Shown here: positions 23,260 to 33,930 of the stretch, piece after piece
Layout of the letters: the number at the start of each line of letters is the position of its first letter
Numbering within the stretch: position 1 is the stretch's first letter
Source of the DNA: Opisthorchis felineus
Lineage: Eukaryota > Platyhelminthes > Trematoda > Opisthorchiida > Opisthorchiidae
NCBI GenBank assembly: GCA_004794785.1
Contig: SJOL01004338.1
Span: 483,308 to 547,307 of the forward strand
Direction: 5' to 3'
Length of the DNA: 64,000 bases
The notes under the pieces: model-generated
Told to the model about the DNA's origin: nothing
Databases searched by the model: none
Seen by the model: the letters and a program-made list of their open reading frames with translations, nothing else
Position numbers and translations under genes: made by a program

Positions 23260-25150
23260 AGAGGTATGGTCTTTAAAGACCGCATTCTAGACAGCCTTAG
23301 AGTTTTTAGTACAGGTGTGGTTGGGTTTCCTACCGGGATTAGTTAAATCGGTTTCGGTCACGGAGAGCCACACACCCTTGGGGCTACCTTTTGTTAATCC
23401 CACTCATCCTCCGGAAGGACGTCAGTGCGCGCCTACTGAGAGATAGACCCAGGCGTTTCAAATGAGGCCGACACTTGGATTACTATTGATCCGGACGGAA
23501 CGACCCAGTGTACACGGCACCTAACAAGCGCACATACCCGGATGATGGCTAGGTTCAGCCATCAGCTGAAAATCGAGGAGCTGGCTGTTCTGCATGGATA
23601 GACTGAAATGGGCGATTTCAGTTCAAGCCGCGGTAGCAACGGAACAGGTGGTCTTTCGTCTGACGGTATTCTATTATCAGTGGAGTTGAACCCCTTCAGG
23701 ATGAAATGCGTCACGAAGTGAATGTTCGCCGGAACAGAGAAAATCTTTCATATTGACTATCCGTTTATATTCCGAGTCCATCGTTTAGTGACTGTCGAAC
23801 CCTATGTGGGGACCGACGATCGACTGGGACGGACAGTCGAACTACTTACAAGTAATGTGATTCTCGAAAGAAACAATCATCTGGCCGCTGCAGCTAACAC
23901 CCCAATATACTAAAAAGGTCTTCATGGCTAGTCGATAAACCTATATTTACATCGAAACTCTTGAGCAACGGTCTCAAGTTTGATTATGAATGTCAGACGA
24001 ATCTATTTGGCTTGAATATGGGCCTAAATACAAATAACACAAACAGAAATACAGTCCTTGGACAGGGGTCGAACACGTTTAGCGATCCAGAGCCTGTGGG
24101 AAGCTTTTTTACGTGGAGGGTTTCAGTACACCGTCGATCGTCCTTGGTGTGTTTGTGTGTTAAGTCACGTTAGATGTGAAATGCAATATCTGACAAACGG
24201 CACCTGGAAACTGTCAGTTATTGACTTTTTCTAGATGGCAGTTTTGGTTTGTCGGACCATGTAAGTGTTTACTTCACCTCTGCACACAGTCTACTCACAT
24301 CCTGTTTTTCATATGTTTCGTCTCCAAAACTTTGTATTAATGCAGAAAACGGCGAATTTAACGCACTTCATGCCAGAGGCGAGCTGCCTCAACGCGGTTC
24401 TTTATGGATTCACCAGCAAGGACAAGTATAAAAGCTCCGTTGAGTGGCGCATCTTCACCACATTTGGAGCTCTCCTAGTTCTTCAAGTTTATATTTTTTC
24501 ACCCCCTTCACGTCAACCAGTTGGACACCAATCGTTATATCACCGTTATCACTAATCTGTACTGGAAACTACAACACTTTCTATCGTTTCTAAGCGCTCT
24601 ATCTTGACTGGCTCTACAAACCGACTTAAGTTAGATAAAAGGAATTTCAGTTTTATTAGTCAATCAAATATACGCATCTTCGATCGGGGACTCGCGTAAA
24701 ACTTAGTTTGAACTATTCAACCTTTACCGTTTCATTCGTATTCATTGGCATTCATGATTCAGGTTGAAATCTGATCAACTAAACCTAAAATTTATGGTTG
24801 AAACTATCTGGAGAGAACTGTGTGTGGTAAATCTATAACATCCGTACTACACGCTGCAAGATACTCGCGGGACACTCAGTGGAGACGTAGATAACACGGT
24901 CAACAGAGTTGTGCAGCGGCACTCACAGTACCCAACTAAACTGCTTCACATTAATGAGCAGTTCACGTGACTGTTGCAGGACACGTTTCGGAAACTATCA
25001 AATTTAGGTCAACCTGAGGAAGGTCTAGGTGACATTAGGATGAAAACAGGGTAGGAATGCAATCTGACAAATATCTGATTACATCAGAAGAGCTCAGATT
25101 GTTTCTGACACGCCAAACGCTCCAGCAAAAGTGTGCGCTCAATTTTTTTT
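23260..25150. other. Intron-like stretch with one micro-exon candidate
   Basis: No domain-bearing frame. The region 23290-23520 is GC-richer and may be old repeat. Open frames at 23722-24173 have no splice context. Confidence 0.35.
24235..24260 (+). CDS. 26-bp micro-exon candidate
   Basis: A strong acceptor (CAGTTATTGACTTTTTCTAG) is followed by 26 bases beginning ATGGCAGTTTTGG and a good donor, GTAAGTG. It reads MAVLVCRT plus two bases. Trematodes do use micro-exons, but the piece is too short for composition to help. Another 26-bp candidate is on the opposite strand at 26633. Confidence 0.28.
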
Positions 25151-25201
25151 CTATCTATCTCTCTCCCTCTGCGTGTGTGCCTGTGTAGGCTTGTGTGTTA
25201 C

Positions 25202-25436
25202 CATCGGGTCAAAACAGCGCATTCCTATTTGAGTGGATTCATCATTGTATTTATGCAGTGTATGAATTAGTGACGGACTGTGCGCGATAGATTCAAACAC
25301 GCGAAAACGGTGAGCAATGTCATCGCTCATTTTTGCGACGCCTATGCTAGACTCTGATAGCATTGAACGAGTTACACAAAATGAAGCATTACTGTTATCT
25401 GTAGGGGGTGTGCGCTGGCTAATTCCACCGGTACTC
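25202..25436 (-). CDS. Coding-like open frame, possible exon
   Basis: Minus strand frame reading SESSIGVAKMSDDIAHRFRV and on to HKYNDESTQIGMRCFDPM, ending at a moderate donor (CCGATG|GTAACA). The acceptor is unclear: a CTACCTCCTTGTG tract is followed by ATTGCTGAG near 25434. Composition is protein-like. Product unknown. It could be an upstream exon of the zinc-finger gene, which lies on the same strand. Confidence 0.28.
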
Positions 25437-26632
25437 AGCAATTTAATACACAAGGAGGTAGATGAACGAAGCCGGGCAATTTTTTAGTTGGAAAGCCATG
25501 TTTCAATGAGAATCAACAAGATGGGAGAAACAAATATCAGAGTGTTATATTTGACAGTGTTACTCAACTCAGGGCATAGTACTCCAAAAGTTGAAGAAGT
25601 GAGAGCTGTTCCTTGGAAAAATTCCCTACAACACCCTCAACTGACAGACTACAACTGTCTTTCATATAGCAAAAAATAAACGAGTTTCACCAGCGGTTTA
25701 AGTGTCCTAAATTCTATATCCTACTAGAACACTGAGTATCTTCACTAGTCTTGGGCGTGTCAAACGCAGAATCTTTGCCTCACACTACGCTGGATTTCGC
25801 GTTTCTGTGGTTTACCCAGCTAGTTGTTAGAAACTTGGAATCCCAGCATGATCGACTCTTACCATATTGCTCTTTTACTAGTTAACACAACCAGGAACGT
25901 GGTCAAAGAGTACTTTTAAAAAACTTAATTCTTCCGTCTGTGCAAAAGTGACGCACGTCTTCCGGAGATTCCTAGTTTCAAGCTTCTTGGTGTCCGCTGA
26001 TTCAATATACTTAGCTCACTCCTCATTTCTTTCGTCGCTTGAGTTATACGCTCTTTTGAGCACTGCATACGTAGTGGATTCTATGGTGCAGAGCTCACAC
26101 GTTTGGCCTGATGCACTTAAATGTGCACGTGTGTGAGCACCAGGGCGAACTAGTACCCAGGTGAAAAAATACTTCAAACATCAGCCTAGTTACACGACTA
26201 CATCAGATAGGTAAGTACGTGACCACGAACACTGTAGAGAATACGAGCAGGGAGCAGTAAGCTTAGCGTCAGACACAGGTTGAGCGTCAGCTGATCCGCG
26301 CGTCAGTCTGATGTGGACACCAAAGTAAGACATCTCGTAAAGCGAGTGCAGCTGGATGTATAGTGGTCTCTCTTCGGAAGTAAAATACAACTGTTGGGGA
26401 GAATATTGTGAAACCTATTTAGGGTTGGGTGGTGGCTGATTGTGCATGGTGGGGAGGGGATTGACTAGCTGGAAGCTGACCATATGATGATCTTAAGAAA
26501 TCATGTGTGCATCCGTGACGTGTAACGATGACCGGATTGACCAATTAGAAAACACATGTCAGGCCATGTCTGGTTGGTGAGTCTGGATAATTCCACTGAT
26601 CAATAGGCGTAGGCAGAGTGAGCAGGACTCAC

Positions 26633-26658
26633 CAAGCTCTACCACAGTGGTGGTGTTT
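26633..26658 (-). CDS. 26-bp micro-exon candidate
   Basis: Minus strand: a perfect branch-point-like TACTAAC lies 15-20 bases before the acceptor AAAATATTAG, then 26 bases (NTTTVVEL in one frame), then the donor AGCTTG|GTGAGTCC. All three intron signals are good. The exon is too small to test for coding. Confidence 0.27.
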
Positions 26659-27364
26659 CTAATATTTTAAGTTAGTAAACTGACAATGGACTCTCTTAAG
26701 AGTAGACTGTTCTCTCCTCGGAGGTTCCATCACACGCGGTTCACTGACACCATACTATCCCCAGTTCATGTTTCTCCTAAACCAACATTGCTGTGGTCAA
26801 TTTTGCCAACAGCAGTTGCAACATTGTCATATGTAATACCGTTCAGGGTAGCTAACATGTGCGACTTTTGACAGTCTGTTGTGTTCGGCTTATTTGTATC
26901 CTGTTTAAATGTTATAAATGATGGCTCATTTGGGTGATTGTGATGCCGCGCTGTAAAGTAGACAACCGAATTCTGTTTACAGTCATCAGTTATTTATCTG
27001 CTAAATCTTGTTGGGTTGATTGGTACACACAAACGGGAATAAGCAACAATGTGTACAAAAATAGGTGAGTTTTGGAAACAGATGCCTCGACAGAGTATAC
27101 TTTGTCACCTTCTATATTCACGTAAAACAGTCAGCGAAGTGACGTGTATGTCCAGTAGTTTCGAAGCCAAACTGAAGATAATGAAGAATTGAACTGAAAG
27201 CTCCGTTATTCTCTCAAATAATGGTTCAACGGTTAACACCAGTTTAGCTGTTTTACACTGTTCTGAATGAGATAAATCATTTTGTGGCAAACGACTCCAA
27301 TTAGCAGAAACAGTGTGCAATATTGGTTGCTTCCAAGGTGTAACACATTTCCGTTCAGCCTCAC

Positions 27365-27492
27365 CTGGTAGTCGGCAGGTGCTGATGACATTCCCGAATG
27401 GCGATAGCTGTTCTTCATGCTGAATTTTTGGCGAGTTTTGGAAGATTCGCACACCGTCACTTTCCATCCTTCTGTTTGCTCTCTCCCTCTCT
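27365..27492 (-). CDS. Candidate exon, 128 bp
   Basis: Minus strand: the acceptor GATTGGTACTGACAG and the strong donor CTACCAG|GTGAGG bound 128 bases open in two frames. One reads ESDGVRIFQNSPKIQHEEQL, the other KTRQKFSMKNSYRHSGMSS. It lies just beyond the 3' end of the gypsy element. It may be host exon or the LTR/flank of that element; no second copy of the sequence was found in the window. Confidence 0.28.
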
Positions 27493-27689
27493 CTGTCAGT
27501 ACCAATCGGTCGGTATGGAGGCATAACAACAGCAATAGCACTGAAGACTTATCAGTCTTTGCAGTCAGCCTTTGCGGTACACTTAATATCCCCTAAGCAA
27601 CAGCACGAATAACCAGACCCAGCAATGATCACCAGTGTGTGTTATAAACTTCAGTATGCACCACACGCTTTGCTTGTGTATTCCTGTGT

Positions 27690-28375
27690 CTGCTTGATGC
27701 TTGAGAGACAACGTATATACAGGAAATTTACAAGATAGAGTACTTGTCCTCGGTGTGATTGGTTTAGGCCGGTGATCCGCGTCGGGTGAAACCCAGTAAT
27801 CATGAACATGCAATGAGTCACTTCTTTCCTTGTGCTACTGTCGTGCGGGTCTGAAGATGCATCGATCTGTTCGTCGGAAGCATAGTGTCTAGGTGGCAAC
27901 GCAAGGGTGTCCCATGAGTGCTTCCGCCGATCTCAGATTTTTACCCAGACATTTGTGAGCGGTGTTTCGATAGGCCAGTGGAAAGGTTTGCAGTATTGCT
28001 TCTGCTGTCTGTCCCCCCTTCAACTTGACCAACGCTTGTTTAAATGTCTAGCAAAACGATTCCGTCTGATCATTAGACTGGGGTGATACTAAGGAGAACA
28101 CACATGAGTAATGTCATTTCGGAAGCAAAAATCTTGAAACGCTGCAGAATTGAACTGTGACCGAATATCGGAGACTAATGTTTCTGGACAAAAAAAAATT
28201 AAAAAGGCAGATTTCAGAGAATGGATATTGTGGTGCCACTAGATGGGAAATTGGCCGGGAAAAACACAGGCTACTTAGAAGACGCATCAACAACAGTCAG
28301 CTTACGGATACCATAAAAGGAGCCGCGAAACCAAAATGCTACTTTGATATTGGGTGCTGTTAATTCGGCCAGGGT
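27690..28375 (-). pseudogene. Gypsy integrase core and C-terminal module
   Basis: Core fragments in order: VVDASSK (first catalytic Asp) near 28300; ETLVSDIRSQFNSAAF (second Asp, D in LVSD) near 28170; HPQSNDQTES (catalytic Glu region, where many copies have NGQ.E) near 28060; then KLKGGQTAEAILQTF and PLAYRNTAH. A further frame, GFHPTRITGLNQSHRGQVLY, near 27770 fits the GPY/F module that follows gypsy integrases. Frameshifts and a TAG in the SP-YHPQ stretch show decay. Confidence 0.8.
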
Positions 28376-28412
28376 TCAGCTAGTACGTTCAAAGACTGGA
28401 CAACAACTGACA

Positions 28413-28605
28413 TCGACAAATACACTCATTTGCAAATCAATTTGGTTTTCACAGGAAACTCAAGTGAATCTCTCGTTTATGATATTCTTCAACTGAATGT
28501 GCTGCACAAAGGCCGCCTCGTGTTTCAGTTGGTACGATATTCGAGAGACCGTAGTATATTTTCATAAAGAAAACTACTCACAAGGTTGAAGAGTTTTCAA
28601 AAACT
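28413..28605 (+). repeat. R1 copy inserted in the gypsy integrase region
   Basis: A well-preserved R1 copy: TCGACAAATACACTCATTTG start, TTTCAGTTGGTACGATATTC core, GAAAACTACTCACAAGGTTG end. It separates the RNase H to integrase linker (upstream on the minus strand) from the integrase core, so R1 inserted after the gypsy element or was captured by rearrangement. Confidence 0.8.
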
Positions 28606-28779
28606 GACCTGTTTCTCACTGTACTGGTCTATTTGCGTCCAATGTACATAATTTCGGGCAAGTGCTTTCATCCGACTAATGTTTGGGTGTCTGGCATGGA
28701 ACTGCCTTGGTCATTTTGGACGGAAAGAAACCAGTTCAGTTACTTTGTCTACAGACGTTAAACACGAATTTACAACTGA

Positions 28780-29424
28780 CAGAGAATCTTGGCGTTGAAA
28801 GAGTTGCTGTAAATTGTCTGTGGACTTTGTGCCGGCCAAGATTTTTGAACATACATGATGGTTTCTGATAACAAAGGACCCATATCCACGGCCTCCTTAG
28901 TGGCAGAGTAAGTGATTGGGAGAGCGCAATTTTCGTTTCTAACCTGATGCCTTATATCGTCTTCGAAAGCGGTAGAAAAGACCACAGTGTTTTCTTCAGG
29001 TGAACTATGTAATTTGAACAGTTGGTGAAAAAAACCAACCTGTCCATAGCTGGACGCATGACGACATTGGATGTCGAAATCGTGACCAAGTACTGTGGTT
29101 GCCAAGCCTTGTAATCGACTGGCACTGCAGGCTTGATCTCTGTCTTGGGAGCAAAATATCGCTAACATATTTTGAAGGTAGATTAAAGGATCTGAATGGC
29201 ACCCACGAGCCATCTTATGAAACTTTTTCAAACACAAAAGAACGTGCTTCCTTCTCTTTGTTAACGAACGAGCAGTGCTTATGATAACTTCTCGATTCTC
29301 TCAGGAAATATACGGGAAATGGCAACACCAATACCGCTGTTCGATGCGTCTGCTGCAACAACAGTTTTTGAGGAGATGGTATGAGGTTACTAACTATTTG
29401 AGAGAAATAAAACATTTTTGGCAC
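28780..29424 (-). pseudogene. Gypsy RNase H domain and linker to integrase
   Basis: The minus strand shows DASNSGIGVAISRIFPE (RNase H catalytic Asp) near 29340, NKEKEARSFVF (Glu region) near 29250, KKFHKMARG, then LGHDFDIQCRHASSYGQV near 29090, and the linker QKSWPAQSP near 28820 before the integrase. The pieces lie in at least two frames. The connection upstream to the RT is cut by the LTR-like insertion. Confidence 0.8.
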
Positions 29425-29487
29425 TCATCTGAGAAGTACCACTGCATGTCTAGGCAGCAGCATGATAGACGATATACACGCAGTATG

Positions 29488-29830
29488 TGTTGTAAATAAC
29501 TGCTCTCCCCGCTCCAGGGTCTTAGTGTCGAAAAAAAGACTCGCCAACAAGGAACACAACAGCTTTATTGTGAACAGGTGAGTGCAAAAGTCACAAGCAG
29601 CATCGCAGTAGTTAAGGCACACTTTGACCTTGAATCCAGGTTGTCCGATCGGCGTTGGGTAAACACTCATCATCGTCAGCCCTTGATAAACTGATTGACT
29701 ACTTGAGCGTTCAGTGGACAGTTGGCTTTTCTAGTCCAGCTGCTTGACGGCTTCCCTACTGTGATCTTGATGGGGTTTGGGGATCTCAGTAGGTTTTGGG
29801 CATTCTGGGATCACTTTCAGGAATCTGACC
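29488..29830 (-). repeat. LTR-like unit with pol-tail flank, minus orientation
   Basis: Bases 29672 to 29488 (minus) start TGATGAGTG and end TTTACAACA, the TG...CA pattern of an LTR, about 185 bp, and contain CACAATAAAGCTGTTGTG, an AATAAA signal placed as in an R region. The adjoining 29680-29815 matches 32910-33045 in inverted order nearly base for base. It sits inside the gypsy element between RT and RNase H, so it belongs to a second, later element or a rearrangement. Confidence 0.6.
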
Positions 29831-29929
29831 CTCCTGACGGTGTGCAAAGCAGGTAAAATGCGCTATAGTGTTTAACTGGTCGTAAAAACGAGCGAAGTGC
29901 ACTTGCACTAAGTGACATCAGTGTTATCA

Positions 29930-30310
29930 CAGAATATCGACAAACACACTCATTTGCGAAGCTGGTTGTGGGCTGTCGAAGAGTTTTCAGCAAACTTGTG
30001 AGCAGTTTCCTTTATGAAAATATACTTCGATATCTCGAATATCGTGCCAACTGAAACACGAGGCGGCCTTTGTGCAGCACATTCAGTTGAAGAATATCAT
30101 AAATGAGGGATTCATTTGAGTCTCCCGTGAAAACCAAATTGATAGGCAAATGAGTGTATTTGTCGAAATCAGTCCAATTTGGGTTCAAGTTGATGGAAAC
30201 TCGGCGAATGTGCCTACCTGATGAGCACCAAGAAGGACGAAGCCGGTTGTGGGTTGTCGAAGAGTTTTCAGTAACCTTGTGAGTAGTTTCCTTTATGAAA
30301 CCAGAATACT
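29930..30310 (-). repeat. R1 copies, minus orientation, partly duplicated
   Basis: One nearly whole R1 unit runs on the minus strand from about 30310 to 29960 (GAGTAGTTTCCTTTATGAAA, CAAGAAGGACGAAGCCGG, CAGTTGAAGAATATC, AAATGAGTGTATTTGTCG blocks), and the GTTGTCGAAGAGTTTTCAG block occurs twice, near 29980 and 30260. So at least two copies are joined, opposite to most R1 copies in the window. Confidence 0.75.
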
Positions 30311-31060
30311 TTATGGAAGTGAGGACAACTCATATTTATTCACTTTGAGATCGAAAACATAGTTTCTGATGCACCGGAGGATAATAACAAGTCTTTCTTA
30401 CAGTTTACGAGCTAGGTTCTGCGACAATAACACTAAGTAGGCTACTGAACTTAGTGCCCATAGCCTGGCATCCACAATTTTTTGAATGATTGCACTCGGT
30501 TGTACTGGTGCACTTCACGACTTGTGTTGGTGGTTTCAAGCTCTTTAGTTTCCTGCGACACTTTTAATTGTAGGTCAACCTTTGCAACATCCAATTTCGC
30601 AAAGAAGTTACCCCCGTTGAACATAGTGAACAGGCCCTCGAAGACAGATAGGGGGTAGTGATGGGTATCTAGGGCTGCGTTCAGACCTGTTGAGTAACGC
30701 GCGTACAATCCGAGTGTACCAACAAAAGCAAATGGGCAGCCAAGCTGAGTAGCCAACAGGAGTGATACTCATGGCTTGTTCAAGCTGTTCATGCTTCCGA
30801 AGAACAGAAGAAATGCTTACATAGGGAACTAGTCGTTCGGGTCAGAGAACTGGCTGTGTTTGTTTTGAGGTAAAGAGTTACCTTACCTTCGGTAAAACAT
30901 CCAGACATCTAGTTAAAATCATGTATATTAACTGTGACGCTGAGTGACTGAAGCCAGAGATGCATCACCGACTGAACTGAGCCCACCACAGACGCAATAT
31001 GGCGGAACGTCTATGGGGTCAAGTTTTTCTATCCAGTCCAACCGGAGAAGGTATAAATCA
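30300..31060 (-). pseudogene. Gypsy reverse transcriptase remnant
   Basis: Reading the minus strand: LLRLDWIEKLDPIDVPPYCV (end of protease to RT linker) near 31040; NAALDTHHYPLSVFEGLF, FAKLDVAKVDLQLKVSQ (the LD of RT block A) and HQYNRVQSF near 30690-30510. The YxDD box near 30420 is ruined: a few bases are missing where it should be (AYL followed by a shifted frame). After that, YVFDLKVNKYELSSL fits the usual segment after the box. Insertion DNA follows at 30297. Confidence 0.85.
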
Positions 31061-31139
31061 CAATCAGAAGGATAGTGCGTTCCAGAAAAAACTGACGTTG
31101 CCGTATTCAACAGAGTACTTGACTTAAACAAGTAAGCTA

Positions 31140-31340
31140 AGTAGGCAACCTGATGTACTTTTAACCACTTGCGATGAAAGGATTACACGAGGTTTACCCA
31201 AAGAATTCCACATCGTGGGAAACCAATGAGAGGTCCGGAGCAGTGTCTAGTTACATGCTTGCTATTCTCCCATTAATCAAAGAGACAAATTTCCTGTAGA
31301 ACTTAGGGTCAACTTAAAAAGCAACCAGTAACCTGTTAAA
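31140..31340 (-). pseudogene. Gypsy aspartic protease remnant
   Basis: The minus strand around 31230-31310 reads KFVSLINGRIAS and then LDTAPDLSLVSHDVEFFG. LDTA.D is the active-site form seen in several gypsy proteases, here with stops before and after. It lies in the right place, between the zinc knuckle and the RT. Confidence 0.7.
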
Positions 31341-31359
31341 ATGACTCAATGCATCTACG

Positions 31360-32343
31360 GTCGTGAAGGTAAGCAATGATTTTCTTTGTGACCAAGTCTG
31401 TTGTGTTTTATGCGACGGTGGCATTCGGAGAGAACCAGGTGAAATACAAAACCTCGTGATGCCAACGCTATGATAACGCTTCGCTGAACTGGAAGTCTTT
31501 TGCAACTTGTGGGGGTTTCGAGGCCATTTTTTTGCCCAGTCGTGATTATGGATTATGACGGAGTGATCCTTCAGATTAAGCAGTCGCTGATACTCACTGG
31601 TGATTCGGTGACGAACCATGTTTTAACCCGACCCATCTTGTTAAGAAGGCCTGTACGGATACCTATGTTATTTGGTGAGTGCATGCCACAGATAAATATT
31701 AAACGCTTGAATTGATGTTCTATCAGAGAGCAAGATTTGAAACGCTTGCGCTCACGATTCACAATACTTGAATGTGCAAAAAACAGCGTATTTTTTTTAC
31801 CAATTTGAAGCACTGGTATCGGACACCGAACAAGGATATCTCATCAAGCGTTTGCTGCAGTGTGTGGACAGTTTCTTCGAAGGAACATTTGCGTGATGTT
31901 TTCTGTAGAAGAAAATCCCTCATACTCCATTGGGCCCAGCTGATAAACGAGTAGCCGGTTTTTCCAACCATAATTCCGGGCCGCGAATTTAATGTCGTGT
32001 AAACCGTCGTATCGATGAAACCAAGAATTGAATGTTATGTTAGCTGACGAGTCGAAAGTAAACTGTATGGTGCTGCGGCAGGCCGCATCCACTGAGGATG
32101 TGTTGAGAGAGACCGTGGTGCTATTGGGATATAGAGACGGTCAGGCCGAAACCGCATGGGTTTCAGTTGCCGTTTAGAGTCGTTCATCTTCGGATCAACC
32201 ATCCCCAACAGAGTCATCGCTTGGTAAAGACTGCTTTCCAGAAGAGTGAAGATTTTGGTGATATCTCCAGATAGTCTACCCAGAGGAGAATAGAGGTTTC
32301 CAAATACCTCAGTACTGGGCCCTACAAGGAAAGCTCTTGACAA
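31360..32343 (-). pseudogene. Gypsy Gag remnant with zinc-knuckle relic
   Basis: The minus strand shows overlapping short frames: TFNSWFHRYDGLHDIKFAAR near 32030, SFEETVHTLQQTLDEISLF near 31860, HSSIVNRERKRFKSCSLIEH near 31750, EYQRLLNLKDHSVIIHN near 31580. ECHRRIKHNRLGHKENHC at about 31420-31360 is a decayed CCHC knuckle: the final H and C with the Gly before the H are kept, the first cysteines are not. The part 32100-32343 is a further open frame that is probably the Gag N-terminus. Confidence 0.75.
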
Positions 32344-32905
32344 AAAACTGATATTTTCAAAGCTGATACTTACTGAAGACTGAGGTAGCGTGAATTGTGA
32401 TTTGATTTAAGACGTTACAAGGGCACTTTTAAGCACCCTTAGCTGATGGAATTTAATGGTGTTTTAAACGCTTTTTGCGTAAGATATGCGGGTTGATTCC
32501 AGAGCTTGTAATCCAGTGTAACCGAACGTTAGTTTATTGCTCCAGCATTAGCAGTGTAAACATTTGCGGAAACATTTTATGACTTCTTCCGTTTGAGAAA
32601 CTGATCATCTTTGCAGCCCGAGCACTCATACTCTGGTCTAGTTAGTGTTTTTGTTGAGTGGCGGCTTTTCAGTGGGGGTATCCCTAACTTTTGTCAAGGT
32701 GTTAAGGTCTGTGTTCAGTAAGGACGATGCCCACGATATGTCTGCCATACTACAAATCTTACAAGAGAGGGTAATAATATTAGTGTCTTCGCTTCTATCT
32801 TTTGCTGCACTGTTATCGATGGTGCGTGGTTCACTATTTCTTCGTACGGTCGATGAATGACGTTCATCTCAAACGGAGACCAGTTTATGTCAGGAAGTCA
32901 GACTA

Positions 32906-33240
32906 CATAAAGTAATCCCAGAATGCCCAAAACCTACTGAGATCCCCAAACCCCATCAAGATCACAGTAGGGAAGCCTTCAAGCATCTGGACTAGAAAAG
33001 CCAACTGTCCACTGAACGCTCAAGTAGTCAATCAGTTTATCAAGGGCTGACGATGATGAATGTTCACCCAACGCCGATCGGACAACCTGGATTCAAGGTC
33101 AAAGTGTGCCTTAACTACTGCGATGCTGCTTGTGACTTTTGCACTCACCTGTTCACAATAAAGCTGTTGTGTTCCTTGTTGGCGAGTCTTTTTTCGACTC
33201 TAAGACCCAGAAAAGAGCTGCTGATTAGACGCTGAAACAG
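32906..33240 (+). repeat. Pol-tail plus LTR-like unit, plus orientation
   Basis: This is the reverse partner of 29488-29830: bases 32910-33210 match it in inverted order, including ATTCAAGGTCAAAGTGTGCC and CACAATAAAGCTGTTGTG. The last part (GGAGCGGGGAGAGCAG...TTTACAACA in the other copy) is replaced after 33210, so this unit is truncated. Confidence 0.65.
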
Positions 33241-33520
33241 TCAATCAATTTGGCAACGGCCGACAATGATGGGGGTTCAGGCGTGTCATAGAAGCAGGGC
33301 CGACGATGATGGGTGTTCACTCAACGCAGATCAGACAGCCGGAATCAAGGGCTAAAGTGCACTTTAAATATCACAAGACCCCTTGGAACTTTCTCTCTCG
33401 CTTGTTCGGAATAATGCTGTTGTGTTCCTTGTTGGCGAGTATTTTTTTCGGAACCAAAGGCACTGGAGCGGGGAAAGCAGTTAGTTACAACAATCTACTA
33501 AGACCGCCTGGACCGTCCAC
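33241..33520 (+). repeat. Further LTR-like copies in tandem
   Basis: A short start-only copy (CCGACAATGATGGGGGTTCA, 33262 onward) is followed by a full-length but diverged copy at 33303-33515 that ends GAGCGGGGAAAGCAGTTAGTTACAACA, the end lost from the unit before it. The R-like motif is GGAATAATGCTGTTGTG here, so the AATAAA signal is changed to AATAAT. Tandem LTR pieces suggest recombination between elements. Confidence 0.55.
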
Positions 33521-33689
33521 TAGGAGCAGCTTTTGTTAAAGTGGACTATTGTACATCATAAATCCGTCAACCAGGAACGGCCAACCGAACCCTCTGATGT
33601 GCCTAGTTATTATCCCAAAGTGTATCTCATCTCTATTCTTCGTCTCCGCCTGTGGTTCCCAAATTTTTTTGGCTTCAGGCACCGGTTTC

Positions 33690-33930
33690 AGGGGAAAGCC
33701 AAGGGCTAATTCCTCAATTGGCACGAACTGGGTAAACGTAAGAATTGAATCGTTTAGCTGTATCACCATTTTGGAGCCTAACTGCCATGCCACCCGAAGG
33801 AAGCACGAGGGCTGGGATACTGCCAGGTTGCCCAAACCTAGACAGGGGAAGTCGAGAGGCAGAGGTCGGGTTCGAACCACGGACCTTCCGGTCAGTAAAT
33901 TCGCGCCCTAGCCACTGAGCCATCTCGCCT
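33690..33930 (-). mobile_element. tRNA-derived SINE copy
   Basis: On the minus strand it begins GAGGCGAGATGGCTCAGTGG (A-box), then GTGGTTCGAACCCGACCTC (B-box), then CTCTCGACTTCCCCTGTC and GCTTCCTTCGGGTGGCATGG. The two boxes have tRNA spacing, but no cloverleaf acceptor stem forms, so it is a SINE, not a tRNA gene. The frame through it reads MAQWLGREFTDRKVRGSNP, which looks like spurious proteins I recall from liver-fluke gene sets (memory only). Confidence 0.85.

Larger units (their letters stand above)
27650..32343 (-). mobile_element. Degenerate Ty3/gypsy LTR retrotransposon, interrupted
   Basis: Reading the minus strand from 32343 downward the domains appear in gypsy order: Gag, zinc knuckle, protease, RT, RNase H, integrase and a GPY/F-like tail, each in short frames broken by stops and frameshifts. 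Two insertions split it: about 870 bases between RT and RNase H (29430-30297, LTR-like plus R1 pieces) and an R1 copy inside the integrase region (28413-28605). Without these the body is about 3.6 kb, close to a full internal region. No matching pair of flanking LTRs was found, so its ends are uncertain. It is dead: no uninterrupted gag or pol frame remains. Confidence 0.85.

Noticed and set aside
27492..27650. 3' LTR of the gypsy element
   Set aside because: No TG...CA unit and no second copy to the right of the Gag end could be found.
33549..33911. Protein of 120 codons (plus) and 114 codons (minus)
   Set aside because: Both run through the SINE, which explains the open frames.
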